Part shown: positions 1 to 11,000 of the stretch, piece after piece
Position numbering within the stretch: the stretch's first letter is position 1
Layout of the letters: the number at the start of each line of letters is the position of its first letter
Assembly: GCA_036927565.1 (NCBI GenBank)
Contig: JAYESD010000005.1
Span: 97,442,301-97,506,300, forward strand
Origin: Tuctoria greenei
Lineage: Eukaryota; Streptophyta; Magnoliopsida; Poales; Poaceae
Direction of reading: 5' to 3'
Length of the DNA stretch: 64,000 bases
Notes under the pieces: generated by a model
The model's database searches: none
What the model was told of the DNA's origin: nothing
The model's input: the letters and a program-made list of their open reading frames with translations, nothing else
Program-made: the position numbers and the translations under genes

Positions 1-2
1 TG

Positions 3-1481
3 TTGCCGCGAGTCTCGAAGTCTCGCACTAACAAAAGGCAAGAGCGTGCTGGCGAGCCTTCGCCTACTCCACCTAGGAGGCGGCGGAAGGTTGCGGCCAA
101 GAAGCCAGCTTCAAAAGCTCAAGATATGGTTGGCTGTAGCTCAGCGGCTCATCGCCAAACTAAAGGGAAAGGCAAAGGGATTGCCTCTGGCCCGATTGGC
201 CCTCTCAAAATGACAGCTCCAAGACAAGGGAATAGAGACCCCTCGGAAGAAACATTCAATGGCAAGGGGAGTGATGTGGCTTGGAAGCTAAGGAAAGTTG
301 ATGCTTATGGTAGTGCTAAGAAGGCGGTTGATCCAAGGTTTTGGAGCAACTTCCACGCGGACCACTACAGTTTTGTGTACCTGCAGATGAAGACTCCAGT
401 AGTCCGCAACCAATGGATTGACTGGAGCCAATTTGAAAGCAAAAGTTGTGGTGCATTTGATGAAGTGGTAGAGGCTGCAGAGAGGCATGGTTTAAAGGAC
501 TTGTTTTCTTTTAGGTACAACTGGAATGATGACGTCATAGCACAGATTTTTGCAACCTGCCTCTTTGCCAGGGATGAAGAAGAGCAAGTGACTTGGATGA
601 CTCATGGATCCAAATACACTGTGACATATGATGAGTTTGCTAGACTGTTGCACCTTGGCGACACCGGCAAGAATGAAGTGATTATTCACAACATTGGAAT
701 TTTAGAGAAGGACAAGATGGACTTTCTCTATGATACCCATCTCAAGTACAATCCTCCCTCAACCAAGAACGTGAAGCCCTTCTTCATGGTTCTCAACAGG
801 GTGCCTAGGAAGACAATTGCTCCGAAAGATGGAGATGCAGGGAGTGTCCAAGGCTACCTGAGGACATTGATGAAGTTGATTAGCAAGAGCAGGAAATTTG
901 ACATCTTCGAGTACATCTGGAATGACATGGTGAACATTTCCTGCACTCCTAACCGTTCTTGTGGCTATGCGCCTTATATCATGTTTATGATAGAGAAGGT
1001 CACTCGGATTGAGTTTGTGAAAGATGTTGAGCACACAGCCTTGAGACCCCAGAAGCCTCCCCAAGCCAATCTCTCGGCTGCTCCCTCACCTGCCTCAACT
1101 GAAGAACACCTACAGAGAGCTCAAGGAGATGCAAGGCCTACCTATAAAAATAGGGCCCCTCCTCACAAAGGGTCTCCTAGTGGCATTATGAAGTACTCGG
1201 CTGCTATTTTTGGCTCTTGGCGGAAATATAAAGTGAAGATCCACAAGTTGAACAAGGCAAGGAAAGAGGACATGAGGTACATAAAGCAAAATGTCAAAGC
1301 CATATGCCAGAAGCTGGAGATTGAGCCTGTTGGATCTCCAGTTATCTCCGAGGACTCTCCTTCTGACTTTTCGGAACTTCCACCTCTTTCTCCTTCTGAA
1401 CTTGCCTATTTTGGCATTGTGGGCTCGACGAGTGGTTCTCATCCTCATCCTCCTCAGGCTTCCAACGATGAAGACGATTAA
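3..1481 (+). CDS. SIRE-like retrotransposon accessory ORF (5' partial)
   Basis: An open frame of about 490 codons runs in from the left edge, so its true start is outside the window. The first 95 or so residues are basic and low-complexity (Arg/Lys/Pro-rich). Residues about 110-350 resemble the plant transposon-protein domain found in accessory ORFs of grass retrotransposons; the segment WNDDVIAQIFATCLF and the following YTVTYDEFARLLHLG are typical. The C-terminal 130 residues are Pro/Ser-rich and end acidic. The ORF is on the same strand as the polypurine tract and 3' LTR downstream, so it lies between pol and the 3' LTR, where SIRE-type elements place an extra or env-like ORF. Its biochemical role is not known to me. 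It is intact to its stop, which suggests a fairly young copy. Confidence 0.7.
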   Translation: MPRVSKSRTNKRQERAGEPSPTPPRRRRKVAAKKPASKAQDMVGCSSAAHRQTKGKGKGIASGPIGPLKMTAPRQGNRDPSEETFNGKGSDVAWKLRKVDAYGSAKKAVDPRFWSNFHADHYSFVYLQMKTPVVRNQWIDWSQFESKSCGAFDEVVEAAERHGLKDLFSFRYNWNDDVIAQIFATCLFARDEEEQVTWMTHGSKYTVTYDEFARLLHLGDTGKNEVIIHNIGILEKDKMDFLYDTHLKYNPPSTKNVKPFFMVLNRVPRKTIAPKDGDAGSVQGYLRTLMKLISKSRKFDIFEYIWNDMVNISCTPNRSCGYAPYIMFMIEKVTRIEFVKDVEHTALRPQKPPQANLSAAPSPASTEEHLQRAQGDARPTYKNRAPPHKGSPSGIMKYSAAIFGSWRKYKVKIHKLNKARKEDMRYIKQNVKAICQKLEIEPVGSPVISEDSPSDFSELPPLSPSELAYFGIVGSTSGSHPHPPQASNDEDD

Positions 1482-1882
1482 AAGACGGACAGCGAGGAGT
1501 GAGTCGGCGACGCCTAGTAGATCCCTCTTCCCCTTCTTTTTGGTGCCTTGATGCCAAAAGGGGGAGAGATTGAGGGGGAGTCATTAGGTTGTAGCAGTAG
1601 ACTAGACATGAGAGCTCTATTTGTATCTTCTGCTCTTTGTTATGCTTTTGGTGCCGTAAGACTTCTTTTGATGTTGTAAGACTCTTATTATGTTTCTAGT
1701 CATGTTTATATTCTCATCACAATTATTGCTCACACACATATAGTTTTGCACCCCACCATAGAGAGTGCACATATGTCTTATATTTTCATTGCTTAATTTG
1801 TTCCAAGGTCATATGTGCACACTTTATGAAAATCTGGATTTTATCATATTTGTGAAATCTGAATTGGTTGTCATCAATCTCC
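1482..1882 (+). other. 3' untranslated spacer of the SIRE-like element
   Basis: This is a non-coding AT-rich stretch between the accessory ORF stop and the polypurine tract. I see no other gene in it. Confidence 0.55.
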
Positions 1883-1895
1883 AAAAAGGGGGAGA
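1883..1895 (+). other. Polypurine tract of the SIRE-like element
   Basis: AAAAAGGGGGAGA lies immediately before the TTGAAAGTGCATCTAGG that starts the 3' LTR. This purine run is the expected plus-strand primer and fixes the element's orientation as +. Confidence 0.8.
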
Positions 1896-2157
1896 TTGAA
1901 AGTGCATCTAGGCATACCTTGTGGGTTTTGGTTGATTTATGACAAACAAATGAGATCCTAACAAAATTGTTGACATGAGCGCAAGTTTTAATGAAATTAT
2001 GAAGAAAGCACAAAAAGAAAGGAGAATGAGGAATCTATATGGAAAAGAGCTCAAGAGCTGAATAGAATACTTTGTTGTGTATGGAGTGTGTTGGAGAAAC
2101 ACACCCCAAGATCTCAAGCAAAAGAAATCACCCTCACTGCACAAAATTTCTCAAGTC

Positions 2158-2640
2158 CGGACTAGTACGATATTCATCGGACTAGTTCGATATCTCTCTG
2201 ACTAAGATCAGACTAGTCCCCCCTAGTGCGGACTAGTCCTCAGCACTTCACATCTGTACAAAAACGGACAAGTTCGATATCACCACGGACTAGTCCGATA
2301 TCTTTCTGACTAAAAACAGAAAAGTCCGCCCAAGTGCAAACTTGTCCTCGGGACCTCACACTTTACACAAAACCTGACAAGTCTGATATCACCACGGACT
2401 AGTCTGAAAACTCTCTGACTAAAATCGGACAAGTCCTCCCAGTACGGACTTGTCGTAATTTCTACATGAGGTTCACCACACCAGACTAGTCCGATATGTG
2501 CCGGACTAGTCTGAACACTTCCAGAGCCCAAATCGGACTAGTCTGCCCTTTGCCGGACAAGTCCGATATATCAGAACACTTAGGGTTTCCCACACGCCGC
2601 ACACTGGACTAGTCTGGAGTCCACCACGGACTAGTACGGA
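2158..2640. repeat. Palindromic GGACTAGTCC/CGATAT array in U3
   Basis: About twenty degenerate copies of GGACTAGTCC or GGACAAGTCC, often followed by GATAT, occur at irregular 15-45 bp spacing just upstream of the TATA box. Two more copies lie at about 3327-3360. The core is self-complementary. The position upstream of the LTR promoter suggests a regulatory array or a decayed tandem repeat. Confidence 0.75.
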
Positions 2641-2677
2641 CATCGCAAACCCTAATGGTAACTTTTGGAAACCCTAG

Positions 2678-2686
2678 TATAAATAG
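2678..2686 (+). promoter_or_regulatory. LTR TATA box
   Basis: TATAAATAG sits in the middle of the LTR, downstream of the palindrome array, at the place expected for the U3/R promoter of an LTR retrotransposon. Confidence 0.65.
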
Positions 2687-3440
2687 AGGTGTACGGCCCT
2701 ACAACCAAAACTCTCGATTCCCTGCGCCATCACACCTCCCAAGAGCCCTAAAAACACACCTCTCCACACATTCTAACCCAAAGAAGATCAAATCTTTGAG
2801 GATTAGCATTGATCAAAAGGAGAGACTTGTTTCACACGTCTTGAGCCCTTGGGTTTGGTTCTCTCGCACAGTCTTGTTGTTTACTGCATATATTTCGAGT
2901 GTGTTTGGTGGTGTTCATCTTTGTGAATCTTGGAAAGCCCTCAACTTGTGAGAAGGCCCCTTGAATTCGTTATTTGTCCCTTTGTGATTAGTGGAAGAGA
3001 ATCGTCCTCCGTGGCGATTCGACGAGGGTAGGGTTGGTGAAGACCCAGTCCTCCGTGGACTCCTCAACATGGATGTAGGTTTCCTTCGTGGGAATCGGAC
3101 CACAAGATAAAATGGCATCTTGTGCACTTTTGTTCTTATTGCTCATCTCATTCTAGGGTTTACTCAATCTTGGATAACTTACATTAAAACATTGAAGCCA
3201 AAGTTAATTTGTGCCATACATAGTTTCATTGTCATGATACATCCTATTTACAACTTACTTTCTGTTGCATAGAGTACTGGACGTGAATTCTTCGATCAAA
3301 CTTGATCATTCTATGTCCGCACACACCGGACTAGTCCGCACCATACTGGACTAGTCCGATTTATCTGTATTTGATCAAGTTTGTCAAGTGTTTCAGGATC
3401 CGGCGAAATTTCAAAAAGCCTATTTACACCCCCTCCTCTA

Positions 3441-3556
3441 GGAGTGGATCCACTTCAATCTAAGTGGATTTGAGAGTATTGAGATAAAAATTAGTTCATT
3501 CTCCACTTCAATCCACTCCAATACAAGTGGATTTAAGGTACCCAAACAAAGCCTAC
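3441..3556. mobile_element. MITE-like remnant flanking the LTR
   Basis: Two related arms (GTGGATCCACTTCAATC and CCACTTCAATCCACTCCAA) are followed by TACCCAAACAAAGCC, a terminus style common in grass MITEs. The SIRE-like element probably inserted in or next to this MITE. Family assignment is uncertain. Confidence 0.35.
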
Positions 3557-4534
3557 ATGATCATCACGACATATAATGCAATTATGCTTGAATGTGTTGT
3601 ACACGTCTTAATTTTTTCTTATATATTATTGTTTGAGGCTCGATGACTATATTTTGGGGCGTATAGCATGTGCATGGACAACTAGCAGAGTATGAAAGAC
3701 CTCGATCATGTATGTTTCATGTCGATGTGAATTATATAGTACGTGTAATTTCTCTTTTTGATGTTGTATATCGTCTAGAGTTGTAGGTTCGTTGGTCATG
3801 CATCGTTGGGGCATAGCATGCATGGACAAGGCCTCAAACTCTGACGATATCCATCATCATTGATCATGTTTGGGGTGCATGCATGTCAGATATAGAAAAT
3901 CCCTCACTCATGTTGTACAAAACTAACATGCATACCTCATCTATGATACGTACGTATGTATGATTAACTAACATGCATACCTCATCTATGATATACCGAG
4001 GTACATGATATAGCTTATGTGGCATGCCAATGTGGATGTCCAACTCAGACTAAGGATGAAAGTGAAATGGTTGATTGAAGTTGATGTACTAAATAATTGA
4101 CCCATTTGAAAGTTCAAGGACCAAACTGAGTTTTGATTGAAAGTTTGAGGATGAAGTTGAGTATTGTGCCAGTTCTAAACGATCCAAGCCTGAGCTTGCC
4201 AGCTTGATGAGCTCAAGCTCGAAAAGTTCGAGTAAGCTCATTTATTGTTGTCATCTATGATATGTACGTAATATTAACTAAACTATATAATTCTATTAAA
4301 AATGTTTTATGGGACATAATTTTTATATATGATAGACACAGATAATGTGCAACATCGTCCACCTTTGCCTACTCCATTAATTAGTTGTGAACCTAAATTA
4401 TTTAGTACATTTTATTGTATATACATGAATTCTTGGCTCGACTCGAGGTCGACTCAGTGTTTTATCAAACTCAAGCTTAGAAAGACAAGCTCGCTCGAGT
4501 TCAACTCGTTGACAACCCTATATGCAATTAAAGT
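3557..4534. other. AT-rich intergenic spacer
   Basis: I find no supportable gene. The stretch holds a 28-bp direct repeat (3921-3993). From about 4186 to 4523 there is GAGCTCGAGCTCG-like sequence ending GTTGACAACCCTA, which resembles the degenerate end of a DNA transposon. Confidence 0.5.
3921..3993. repeat. Direct repeat, two 28-bp copies
   Basis: The 28-bp sequence beginning AACTAACATGCATACC and ending TATGATA occurs at 3921-3948 and again at 3966-3993, separated by 17 bp. The copies look identical by eye. Confidence 0.8.
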
Positions 4535-4729
4535 TTTGGTGTAATCGTGTAATCAAAGATTTTCATCCGTTGGATCTACATCTTATGGTTATTACATCTT
4601 TTCATTTAACCCCTTACACCACCACCACCACCCCTCCACCTGGTGGAGGGGGTTAAATAAAAAATTTTAATGACCGTAATGTAGATCGATCCAACGGTTG
4701 AAGATGGTTGATTGCATGATTGCACCAAA
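4535..4729. mobile_element. Foldback MITE
   Basis: The ends are inverted copies: TTTGGTGTAATCGTGTAATC on the left against GATTGCATGATTGCACCAAA on the right. Complementarity continues inward (CATCCGTTGGATCTACAT against ATGTAGATCGATCCAACGG; TTTAACCCC against GGGGTTAAA). The centre is a CACC-rich loop. About 195 bp, no coding capacity. I could not identify a clear TSD. Confidence 0.7.
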
Positions 4730-4820
4730 CATCTGATTACATTCTAGTTGAACCCAACTTTAAAACAGGAAATCTTTTGACACAGATTAATCCAGTCGTG
4801 ATGTTTTTCTCTTCTTGTTT

Positions 4821-5482
4821 TTGTGATGTTCCATTTTTTTCTTGTTTCGTGATGTTGTTTTTCATGTTATGTACTTCCTCCTTCCCATATTATTTGTCGT
4901 TAATAATTAGGACAAGTTTTCATGTTCAAATATGAACTAAAAAACATGTTCTAATAACGACAAGTAACATAGGAAGGAAGGAGTAATGTTTTAATAATGA
5001 ACTCAATGTTGTTCGTCTGTTCCATCTGTTATTTTATTTCCCATCTGCTGTTTAGTGAACTATCTGTTCTATCTGTATTCTCTGTTAATTAATGACCCTC
5101 CACACCGCCAGTGGCCTCTAAATTGGCATGTACGATACTTTAGCAGCTAGAGGTGCCAGGACATCGCCCGCAGTGGGGCCTGCAAAGCGCTCTGTAAAGT
5201 AGTATACAGTACTAACATGTAGCGACGACTGGAAAGAAAAGTGAAGACAATGAACAGAGAGAAAAGAAAAGAAAGGACAAGAAAATGTTAGAAAAATATA
5301 GGTAGAACTCCAACGTACCACTGGCCCTATGCCCCTATACGCGGTGTAATCATTGCCACTACTCCTATACCCGACCAGAAGTTATTACCAATGCTTGAAG
5401 GGAAGTGATGCGGACTAGATGTCCCGATTAGTTTATTTTGGGTTTATTGGGGATTATGTAAAAGCTAGTTCTGTCGATTAGT
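4821..5482. repeat. Duplicated non-coding block, copy 1
   Basis: This block is homologous over roughly 550 bp to 6781-7345. Shared landmarks are AACTCAATGTTGTTCGTCT, TGACCCTCCACAC, GAACAGAGAGAAAAGAAAAG, CTCCAACGTACCACTGGCCC and GTGTAATCATT. Copy 2 directly follows the F-box pseudogene, so copy 1 is probably the 3' region of a lost tandem paralogue. It is interrupted by a Stowaway MITE at 4874-4983. Confidence 0.8.
4874..4983. mobile_element. Stowaway MITE
   Basis: The terminal inverted repeats are CTTCCTCCTTCCCATATTAT and its inverse ending CATAGGAAGGAAGGAG, flanked on both sides by TA. The 110-bp length, ends and TA duplication are those of Stowaway (Tc1/mariner-derived) MITEs. The homologous block at 6781-7345 lacks this insertion and so shows the empty site. 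Confidence 0.85.
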
Positions 5483-5565
5483 GATGACTAGAATGAAAAG
5501 TGGAGACAATGAACAGAGAGAAAAGAAAAGAAAGGACGAGAAAAATGTTAGAAAAATATAGGCAG
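5483..5565. repeat. Partial third copy of the duplicated block
   Basis: GATGACTAGAATGAAAAG through GTTAGAAAAATATAGG repeats 5225-5302 (GACGACTGGAAAG through AAAAATATAGG). It is a short internal tandem duplication within copy 1. Confidence 0.7.
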
Positions 5566-6027
5566 TACGTACACACGAATTAAGGTGAAAGAGTGTGGAG
5601 AACCAAACTGTAAAACAGAAAATGTTTGGTGCAGATTACTGTCAAACATAGTATGTTATCTCTATTGATGACAAGATATTATTCTTGTGCTAATGTTGAA
5701 AACAGAGCGGTTCCATTACTTCGTGCGTCCCATCAATGCATGCGAGAGGCGTGGGTCCCATAGGCTATGTGTTCACATGTCAGCCACCCTTAATGCACCT
5801 GCAGTACTGCAGAGGATGTGGAATCCGCCACTGCCGAAAGCCGAACCATCACTGCGCGCGACCCCCATCAGTACGCACGGAGAAGACGATGGCGTGTGTC
5901 TTTATATAATATATTCATCGTCTTCTCCGCACGTACTCTATAGACACACCACTGTCTTCTCCGCACGTACTCTAGCTTCCTCTTTGTCTTCGTCGCGTGC
6001 ACCCTCATTGGTTCCCTTCGTAGCACG
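5566..6027 (+). other. Upstream region of the F-box pseudogene
   Basis: No gene is supported. The region becomes CpG- and GC-richer toward the pseudogene and carries the TATA-containing inverted repeat at 5872-5935 plus another copy of GTCTTCTCCGCACGTACTCT at 5954-5974. It is best read as the old promoter and 5' leader. Confidence 0.5.
5872..5935. promoter_or_regulatory. Inverted repeat enclosing a TATA-like sequence
   Basis: The 20-nt arms TACGCACGGAGAAGACGATG and CATCGTCTTCTCCGCACGTA are complementary except at two positions. They enclose a 24-nt loop containing TTTATATAATATATT. The position, about 110-150 bp before the F-box reading frame, fits a core promoter. Confidence 0.5.
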
Positions 6028-6769
6028 GTGACGCCGAAGCCTATGGTGTTGCCGTTCACGCACGATATTGTGGTCGAGATCATTGGCGCGTCACAAAAAG
6101 CTCCATGCGACCCTTGGATGACCTCTCCAGTATGCGTGCCACCAACAAGGTCATGCATGCGGCGTGTTGGGATGGTGCTGTGGGCAGGCACGTGGCACTG
6201 GAGCGGGTGACCCGGAGGATGTGGCGCTACCCAGGGCGGTACAAAACCCTCGTGGAGAACCTGGCCATAGTCGGCCACCTTCATGCATGCTACGTCACCG
6301 GGCTCAAGCTCGTCTTCATGGTCGATCGCGCACAGTAGAGCGCCCAGTTTCTCGCCCGGGCGGCCAGGGCCGGCCACATGGAGGCAGCCTACATCCTTGG
6401 CCTCCTCCACTACGATGCTGACCGCGGGGCCCGCGACGCCGTCGAGTATATCCGGCAGTTTGAAGGCAAGGTCAACATCGGTGAGAAAGCAGTCGGGTCT
6501 GTCGCCGTCATAAGGACCAACAATGAGTGCAGGCGGTGTCGGATTCAATCCCTGGATGAAATTCGTAATCTGACGTGGGCGCATCCGCGCCTGCCTTCGA
6601 GACCACCGTCGGTGTCGCTGCCCAACAAGGAGGTTGACCCTATAAGGCTGCCGGCTGCGGGAAGCAAGGGTGGAGCTGCTGCAGGGTCTTCTGTAGTGAA
6701 GACTGTAGGATTAGACACAAGCATTTCACATTCTGCCATGAGGTGTTGTCCGGTATGGGCTATATATAA
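6028..6769 (+). pseudogene. F-box protein pseudogene (grass At2g35280-like family)
   Basis: The ancestral product would be a substrate receptor of an SCF ubiquitin ligase. The N-terminus (LPFTHDIVVEIIG, then DDLSSMRATNKVMHAACWD, then VGRHVALERV) matches the F-box and following helix of this expanded family. AARAGHMEAAYILGLLHYD and AVEYIRQFEG match its Sel1-like middle. The C-terminal Cys-rich motif FCSEDCRIRHK is readable at about 6690-6723. The gene is broken several times. The position expected for the start is GTG at 6028, with the nearest in-frame ATG at 6043. A frameshift near 6100 moves frame 1 to frame 3, an in-frame TAG occurs at about 6336, and another shift near 6600 is needed to read the C-terminal motif, which ends in TAA at 6767-6769. 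Family recognition is from memory of grass proteins. Confidence 0.75.
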
Positions 6770-6780
6770 AAGACTTATAA

Positions 6781-7345
6781 GGCTGTGTGATGTTGTTTTT
6801 GTTGTTTCATGATATCGTTTTTCTTGTTTTGTAGTAATGCTTTGTGTTGATGAACTCAATGTTGTTCGTCTTTTCCAACTGTTATTTTGTTTTATATCTG
6901 TTTGTTTAGGGAACTAACTGTTCTATCTGTATTCTTTGTTAATGAATGACCCTCCACACTACCGGTAGCCTCTAAAGTGGCTGGTACGGTACTTTAGCTG
7001 CTGGAGGTGCCATGGGAGATCGCCCGTAGTGGGGCCTACAAAGCGGTCTATAAAGTAGTATGCAGTACTAACAGGAAAACGCAACAGGTAGCGATGACTG
7101 GAAAGAAAAGTGGAGACAATGAACAGAGAGAAAAGAAAAGAAAAGATGAGAAAAATGTTAGGTAGGACTCCAACGTACCACTGGCCCAATGCCCCTATAT
7201 GCGGTGTAATCATTACCACTACTCCTATACGCGGCCAGAAGTTATTACCACTGTTTGAAGGGAAGTGTTGCAGACTAGATGTGTCGATTAGTTTATTTTG
7301 TGTTTATTAGGGATTATATAACAGCTAGTTCTGTTGATTAGTTTG
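6781..7345. repeat. Duplicated non-coding block, copy 2
   Basis: This is the second copy of the block at 4821-5482, directly after the F-box pseudogene. It is colinear with copy 1 but lacks the Stowaway MITE. It probably represents the 3' UTR and downstream DNA of the F-box gene family member. Confidence 0.8.
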
Positions 7346-7767
7346 TTGCCCGGAATGGTACGTTGACCACTATTGTTTAGTTTCGTCGATGTTTATATCT
7401 ACTGTAGTATTTAATCCTTGTTTATATCATTGTGCTGCTGCGGTTCAAGAGATTTTATGTGTATGCTTTATTTTGTTCGGAATACCACCCCCATTGTTAC
7501 ATTAACTTATTTAGATAACAAATTGCCATAGCCAGACGTGCGCCCGTAGATGGGCTCACGTGTCATGGGGACGAACACCAAGCATCCCAGCGCAGTTTCA
7601 GCTCACGAATACAAAGGGACCCAACGCAGTTTCAGCCCACGAATAACAAGCGGCCTAGCGCAGTGTTGGTCCTACTCTGATAGCTTCACGTACACTTTGT
7701 CCTGGCAGCCTGCCCGCGGGACCCTTCGATCCACAACGGCCCCTCTCCCGAATGTATGAAACGCGCT
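7346..7767. other. Spacer without a supported gene
   Basis: AT-rich at first, then GC-rich from about 7530. A short tandem of roughly 36 bp built on CGCAGTTTCAGCYCACGAAT lies at 7588-7662. The left end of the CACTA element should lie in or left of this stretch, but I find no CACTACAAG terminus. Confidence 0.5.
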
Positions 7768-8007
7768 TGGAAGAGCACCCACCGGCCGCCACGCTCTTGG
7801 AGGAGCATCCGTAGACCACCATGCTCTTAGAGGAGCATCTGCCGGCCGCCACGCTCTTGGAGGAGCATCCGCCGGCCGCCACGCTCTAAGAAGATCATCC
7901 GCTGGCCACCGGCGTGGAGGAGCATTCACCGGCCGCCACGCTCTTGGAAGATCATCCGCTGGCCACCGGCATGGAGGAGCATTCGTCGGCCGCCGCACGT
8001 GGAGGAG
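7768..8007. repeat. GC-rich minisatellite, 27-30 bp units
   Basis: About eight imperfect units of the type GGAGGAGCATCCGCCGGCCG plus CCACGCTCTT are arranged head to tail. It creates long spurious Arg/Ala/Pro-rich open frames on the minus strand, which I do not annotate. Confidence 0.8.
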
Positions 8008-8090
8008 TAACAACGCTAGGTACAATTGCTCACATAGTGTTATTGTAGTTCTATCCTCTTATGAATATGCTGATTGAATTGTAGGAAGCG

Positions 8091-11000
8091 ATGTTAGAAG
8101 ATAAGACATGGATGGGAAAAGACAGGCGTACGAAGGAGTGGAAGGATCGAATGAATCATTTTTAAATTTAGCATTCCAGGGCACTCGTGAAGAAGAAACT
8201 AAGCTTTGTCCTTGCACGAGATGTTGTAATATTTGCCATGGGACACGCAAGGAAGTTCATCTTCACTTGCTTCGTAATGGGTTCTCATTTGATTATACTT
8301 GTTGGGTACACCATGGAGAAAAACGAGTTGAGAAAAATATTGTTGAGCAATCAGCAAATAATGAGGAGATAATTTCTGATGATGCTGCTATGGAAAATAT
8401 GTTGTCCAGTCTACTTAGAGGCACTGATCATGGTGGTACTTTAGCAGATGTTGATGATCCAGAAAATGCTATAAACCAGCAGGAGCCAACTAGGTGTCCA
8501 AAGGCATTCTATGACCTATTAAATGATGCCAAAAAGGAGTTGTATCCAGGATGTGAGAAGGTGACCCAATTATCCTTCATTGTCAGGTTGTACCAGATAA
8601 AGTGTTTAACTGGTTTGAGCAAAAAAGCGTGTGAGTTGGGTCAATGCCCAGATAAAGATTGATGCATGTGTCAATGACTATTTGTTATTCTGAAAGGACT
8701 ATTCTCTGATGGATCGTTGCCCAAAATGTGGTGAAATAAGATGGAAAAATAGTACTAGTGGGGATACAAGAGAGGCTTTACCTTGTGGAAAAGCAAAGAA
8801 GCTTGTAGCACGCAAGATTCTATGATACTTCCCTCTTATTCCCCGTCTTCAAAGGTTTTATATGGCAGAATCAACGACATCAAACATGCGCTGGCACAAA
8901 GAAGAATGTATTGCTAATGGAATATTACGCCGTCCTACAGATTCGAAAGCATGGAAGCATTTTGATAGCATTCACCCAAATTTCTCATCTGATCCTCGCA
9001 ACATAAGACTTGGGCTAGCATCTGATGGTTTCAGTACTTTTGGAATAATGAATGTTTCTTAAAGTACATGGACTATGATTCTAATCCCTTATAATCTACC
9101 ACCTTGGTTGTGTATGAAGTAGCCTTATTGGTTGATGTCAATAAAAATTCCTGGACCAAAGTCACCTGGAAACAACATTGATGTGTATTTGCAGCCTTTG
9201 ATTGATGAGCTACTAAAATTATGGTCTGATGGTGTTGAGACATACGACAGTTCAAAGAAAGAGACATTTCTCATGCGAGCTTCTATATTGTGGACAATAA
9301 ATGATTTTCCAGCATATGCAATGCTATGTGGATGGAGCACAAAAGGTAAGCTAGCATGTCCATACTGCCATGTAAACACTGACGCCTTGTGGTTGAAATA
9401 TGGATGAAAGTATTGCTACATGGGTCATCGTCGTTTCCTACCTCAGAATCACAGGTGGTGTCGAGACAAAGCTTCTTTCAACAACAAGATAGAGAATAGA
9501 GAGGCTCCAACATCACTATCTGGTCACAAAGTACTCAAACAATACGAGACTTTTGATCAAGTGAGTTTTGGACACACGAATAATAAGAGAAAGTGCACTA
9601 AGGAAGATAGGTGGCATAGTTGGAAGAAGAAAAGTATATTTTTTCAGCTCCCGTATTGGAAGACATTGCTAATAAGGCATAACTTGGATGTCATGCACAT
9701 CGAAAAAAACATTTGTGATAGCATATTGGGGACATTGCTTAATATGGATGGTAAAACAAAAGATAGTCTACAAGTTCATTTGATATGCAGGAAATGTTAT
9801 ACGGCCAAAGCAACATCCGGTGGATATGAAAGGGAAGTATGATTGTCCATCAACATCATATACTTTGCATAAAGATCAGAAGACCACCTTGTGCAAGTTT
9901 TTGGGGATGTGAAGATGCCTGATGGTTATGCCTCAAACATCAAGAGATATGTGGACATAACAACACGTAAGGTATCAGATCTAAAAACTCATGACTGCCA
10001 TATTATATTTCAGAAGCTCCTTCCTATTGCAATACGTGACATATTGCCTGAAAAGTTTGTTGCACCTTTAATTGAGTTTAGCGAATTCATTTCTGGAATT
10101 TGTTCTAAAGAATTGCCAGAACCAGATTTGGATAAGATGATCAAACAATTTCTTGAAACAATTTGTAAATTTGAGATGTTGCTTCCTCCCGCTTTCTTTG
10201 ATATCATGGTACATCTTCCAATCCATCTTGCCGAAGAAGCTCGCTTGAGTGGACCTGTTTCTTACAGATGGATGTATCCAATTGAGAGGTACCTTGGTAC
10301 ATAGAAGAGGTATGTACGTAACAGAGCTCACCCGGAGGGTTCTATAGCTGAGGGATATATTATGGAAGAGTGTATGACTTTTTGTAGTCAGTTTTTGGAT
10401 AACATCAGCACCAAGCTTAATAGGCCAGAACGTCAAGAAGATGCATCTAGGAATGAACCTTCTCTCGAGTCTAATATATTTACAGAAGTTGATAGTTCTA
10501 AAAAGGATTTTAATGGGGTCGACTTACTATGGTGGAACTACATAACATCAGACATTATATTCTTTCTAATGTTGAAGAGGCCCCTCCATGGATCAGATTA
10601 CGTATAACTCAGATGTTCTATACTATATTGGATCATGCTTATTGTAGATGGCTAATTTAATTTTGTACCCTTTTTAGTGAGCATTTTGAAGAGCTGAAAA
10701 AGATTCATTCTCGTGATGTTGACAAACGCCATAGAGATGAGTTTGTTTATTGGTTTCAGAAATGAGTAAGTACATTCAAGTTTTTACTTTGATGAAATAT
10801 TGAACAAATATGTGTTTTGAAGTTGGTTTATCAATGACCCCTTTTATACTAATGTGTACAAATTACGACATTACACAAAGAAGGCAAAGTAACCGATTAT
10901 TTGTATGCATTATCTAGAGGACCTGATCATCGGGCATGTTTTTTTAGTTGATCATTCATAAATGGCTTCTTCTTTCGAACTGTAGAGGTGGAAAAAGATT

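Larger units (their letters stand above)
1897..3457 (+). repeat. 3' LTR of the SIRE-like Ty1-copia element
   Basis: The LTR starts TGAAAGTGCATCTAGG directly after the polypurine tract. The end is placed near CTCTAGGAGTGGATCCACTTCA; the exact last base is uncertain by about 15 bp because the flanking DNA is a MITE-like sequence with a similar GTGGATCCACTTCA motif. U3 holds a long array of GGACTAGTCC-type palindromes and a TATA box. The 5' LTR lies off the left edge, so LTR divergence and the TSD cannot be read here. Confidence 0.75.

Noticed and set aside
5868..6584. 238-residue open frame on the minus strand
   Set aside because: It lies antisense to the F-box pseudogene in GC-rich sequence and has no recognisable domain; the plus strand explains the region.
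7655..8025. Minus-strand frames with Arg-Ala-Trp-Arg-Pro repeats
   Set aside because: They are translations of the 27-30 bp minisatellite.
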